Positions 13,917 to 14,421 of a stretch of 14,421 nucleotides of DNA are shown piece after piece. Origin of the DNA: an uncultured Pseudomonadota bacterium (GTDB taxonomy: Bacteria; Myxococcota; UBA796). A program made the position numbers and the translations under genes. The stretch lies in assembly GCA_913040875.1 (NCBI GenBank), contig CAJWHX010000041.1, positions 1 through 14,421 of the forward strand. Direction: 5' to 3'. The notes below the pieces were generated by a model. That model was not told the DNA's origin, searched no databases, and saw only the letters and a list, made by a program, of their open reading frames with translations. The first letter of the stretch is position 1. Every line of letters starts with the position of its first letter.

Positions 13917-14421
13917 TCATTGCTTCGGGATTAGGAAGTCTAGTTGGTATAATATGTGGGTGTATTCCTGGCGTAGGTATGTTTGTGGCTAGTGCTGTTC
14001 TATATGCAATGTTAATGGACTTAGATCCTGCTGCCCTTATTATGTTTTACACATGTATGGTTTGTAGTGCCCAATATTTTGGTAGTGTAACAGCAATTTA
14101 CTTGGGTATGGCTGGTGAAGCTGCTAGTTTTCCTGCAGTAATAGAAGGATATGCATTGTCCAAAAAAGGACAAGGGCAAAAGTCTATATATCTTACGGGT
14201 ATTGGTAGTTTTGTAGGCTCAGGATTTGGAATATTTTTTATTGCATTACTTGCCTTAGTTAGTATGAATATTGCTTTAACTAGTTTTGAACGAATGATAC
14301 TTTTTTGTATTGTTGGATTTAGTTTAATATTAGTAACTAACAATAATAAAATTTTAGATATAAGTTTAATTGTTCTTGCAATAGGATTAAGTCACATAGG
14401 CTATAGTGGCAATTCAAACAT
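13904..14421 (+). CDS. TctA-type tripartite tricarboxylate transporter permease, partial (runs off the end)
   Basis: This frame stays open to the window end: 172 codons plus two bases. TctA is the large membrane subunit of the tripartite tricarboxylate transporter family, working with a TctC binding protein and a TctB small subunit. Matching features are the N-terminal glycine-rich membrane helix with IPGVGMF (residues 22-28), a second helix, and then the conserved segment FGSVTAIYLGMAGEAASF followed by EGYALSKKGQGQKS. The family typically has yGGsitaILlxxPGeaas, then DGyxmAkkG. Later residues alternate hydrophobic helices. Full TctA has about 500 residues, so two thirds is missing here. The codon use is AT-rich and unlike the genes before 13,500. 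The origin could be a low-GC marine bacterium or a phage; the sequence does not settle it. The start at 13904 sits in a hairpin loop. Confidence 0.75.
   Translation, partial: MYELFIASGLGSLVGIICGCIPGVGMFVASAVLYAMLMDLDPAALIMFYTCMVCSAQYFGSVTAIYLGMAGEAASFPAVIEGYALSKKGQGQKSIYLTGIGSFVGSGFGIFFIALLALVSMNIALTSFERMILFCIVGFSLILVTNNNKILDISLIVLAIGLSHIGYSGNSN

Noticed and set aside
1..14421. tRNA, rRNA, CRISPR array, insertion sequence or transposase
   Set aside because: No cloverleaf, repeat-spacer array, terminal inverted repeats with a transposase, or rRNA-like block was found on reading both strands.

Overview
The window is about 13.5 kb of ordinary bacterial chromosome followed by about 0.85 kb of very different, AT-rich DNA. 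The bacterial part looks like a Myxococcota/Bradymonadota-type (delta-group) organism. It has a MYXO-CTERM-like secreted protein with a MopE-type Asp/Cys-rich motif, an ASH-domain (choice-of-anchor D) lipoprotein, a PF12118 SprA-related metalloprotease, and an Lgt variant with the Cys/His-rich active-site loop that I associate with this group. The lineage is inferred from gene content; there is no rRNA or other marker to fix it.

Layout from left to right. 56-976 (+) is lgt. 1056-2296 (-) holds two tandem paralogous genes of unknown function with nearly identical C-termini. Divergent from them, 2354-5070 (+) is a two-gene unit: a stand-alone nucleotidyltransferase and a 667-residue leucine-rich-repeat protein. 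Convergent to that, 5082-8206 (-) holds a UPF0462 (C4orf33-like) protein, which starts on the stop codon of the ASH-domain lipoprotein gene (GTGA overlap), and upstream a PAS/histidine-kinase-like protein whose ATP-binding boxes have decayed. 8325-9614 (-) is the MYXO-CTERM/MopE secreted protein, with a strong intrinsic terminator behind it. 9743-11980 (-) is the large SprA-related putative metalloprotease. 12197-13413 (+) is thymidine kinase, which has lost its zinc ligands, overlapping by ATGA a small lipoprotein with a coiled coil and a Gly/Pro-rich tail.

From about 13,580 on, base composition and codon use change abruptly (for example only 16 G or C in the 60 bases 14221-14280). Two reading frames follow: what looks like the C-terminal third of a TctC-type periplasmic binding protein, without its N-terminal part, and the start of a TctA-type tricarboxylate transporter permease that runs off the window. 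The broken TctC and the sharp change point to foreign DNA or a chimeric assembly join near 13,577-13,600.

Functional themes are cell-envelope work (Lgt modifies lipoproteins, and two lipoproteins and a surface-sorted protein are encoded nearby), nucleotide salvage (Tdk), and an unexplained divergent module of paralog pair, nucleotidyltransferase and LRR protein. That module is the best candidate here for an undescribed system. No tRNA, rRNA, CRISPR array or insertion sequence was seen, and no gene-free stretch exceeds 300 bases.
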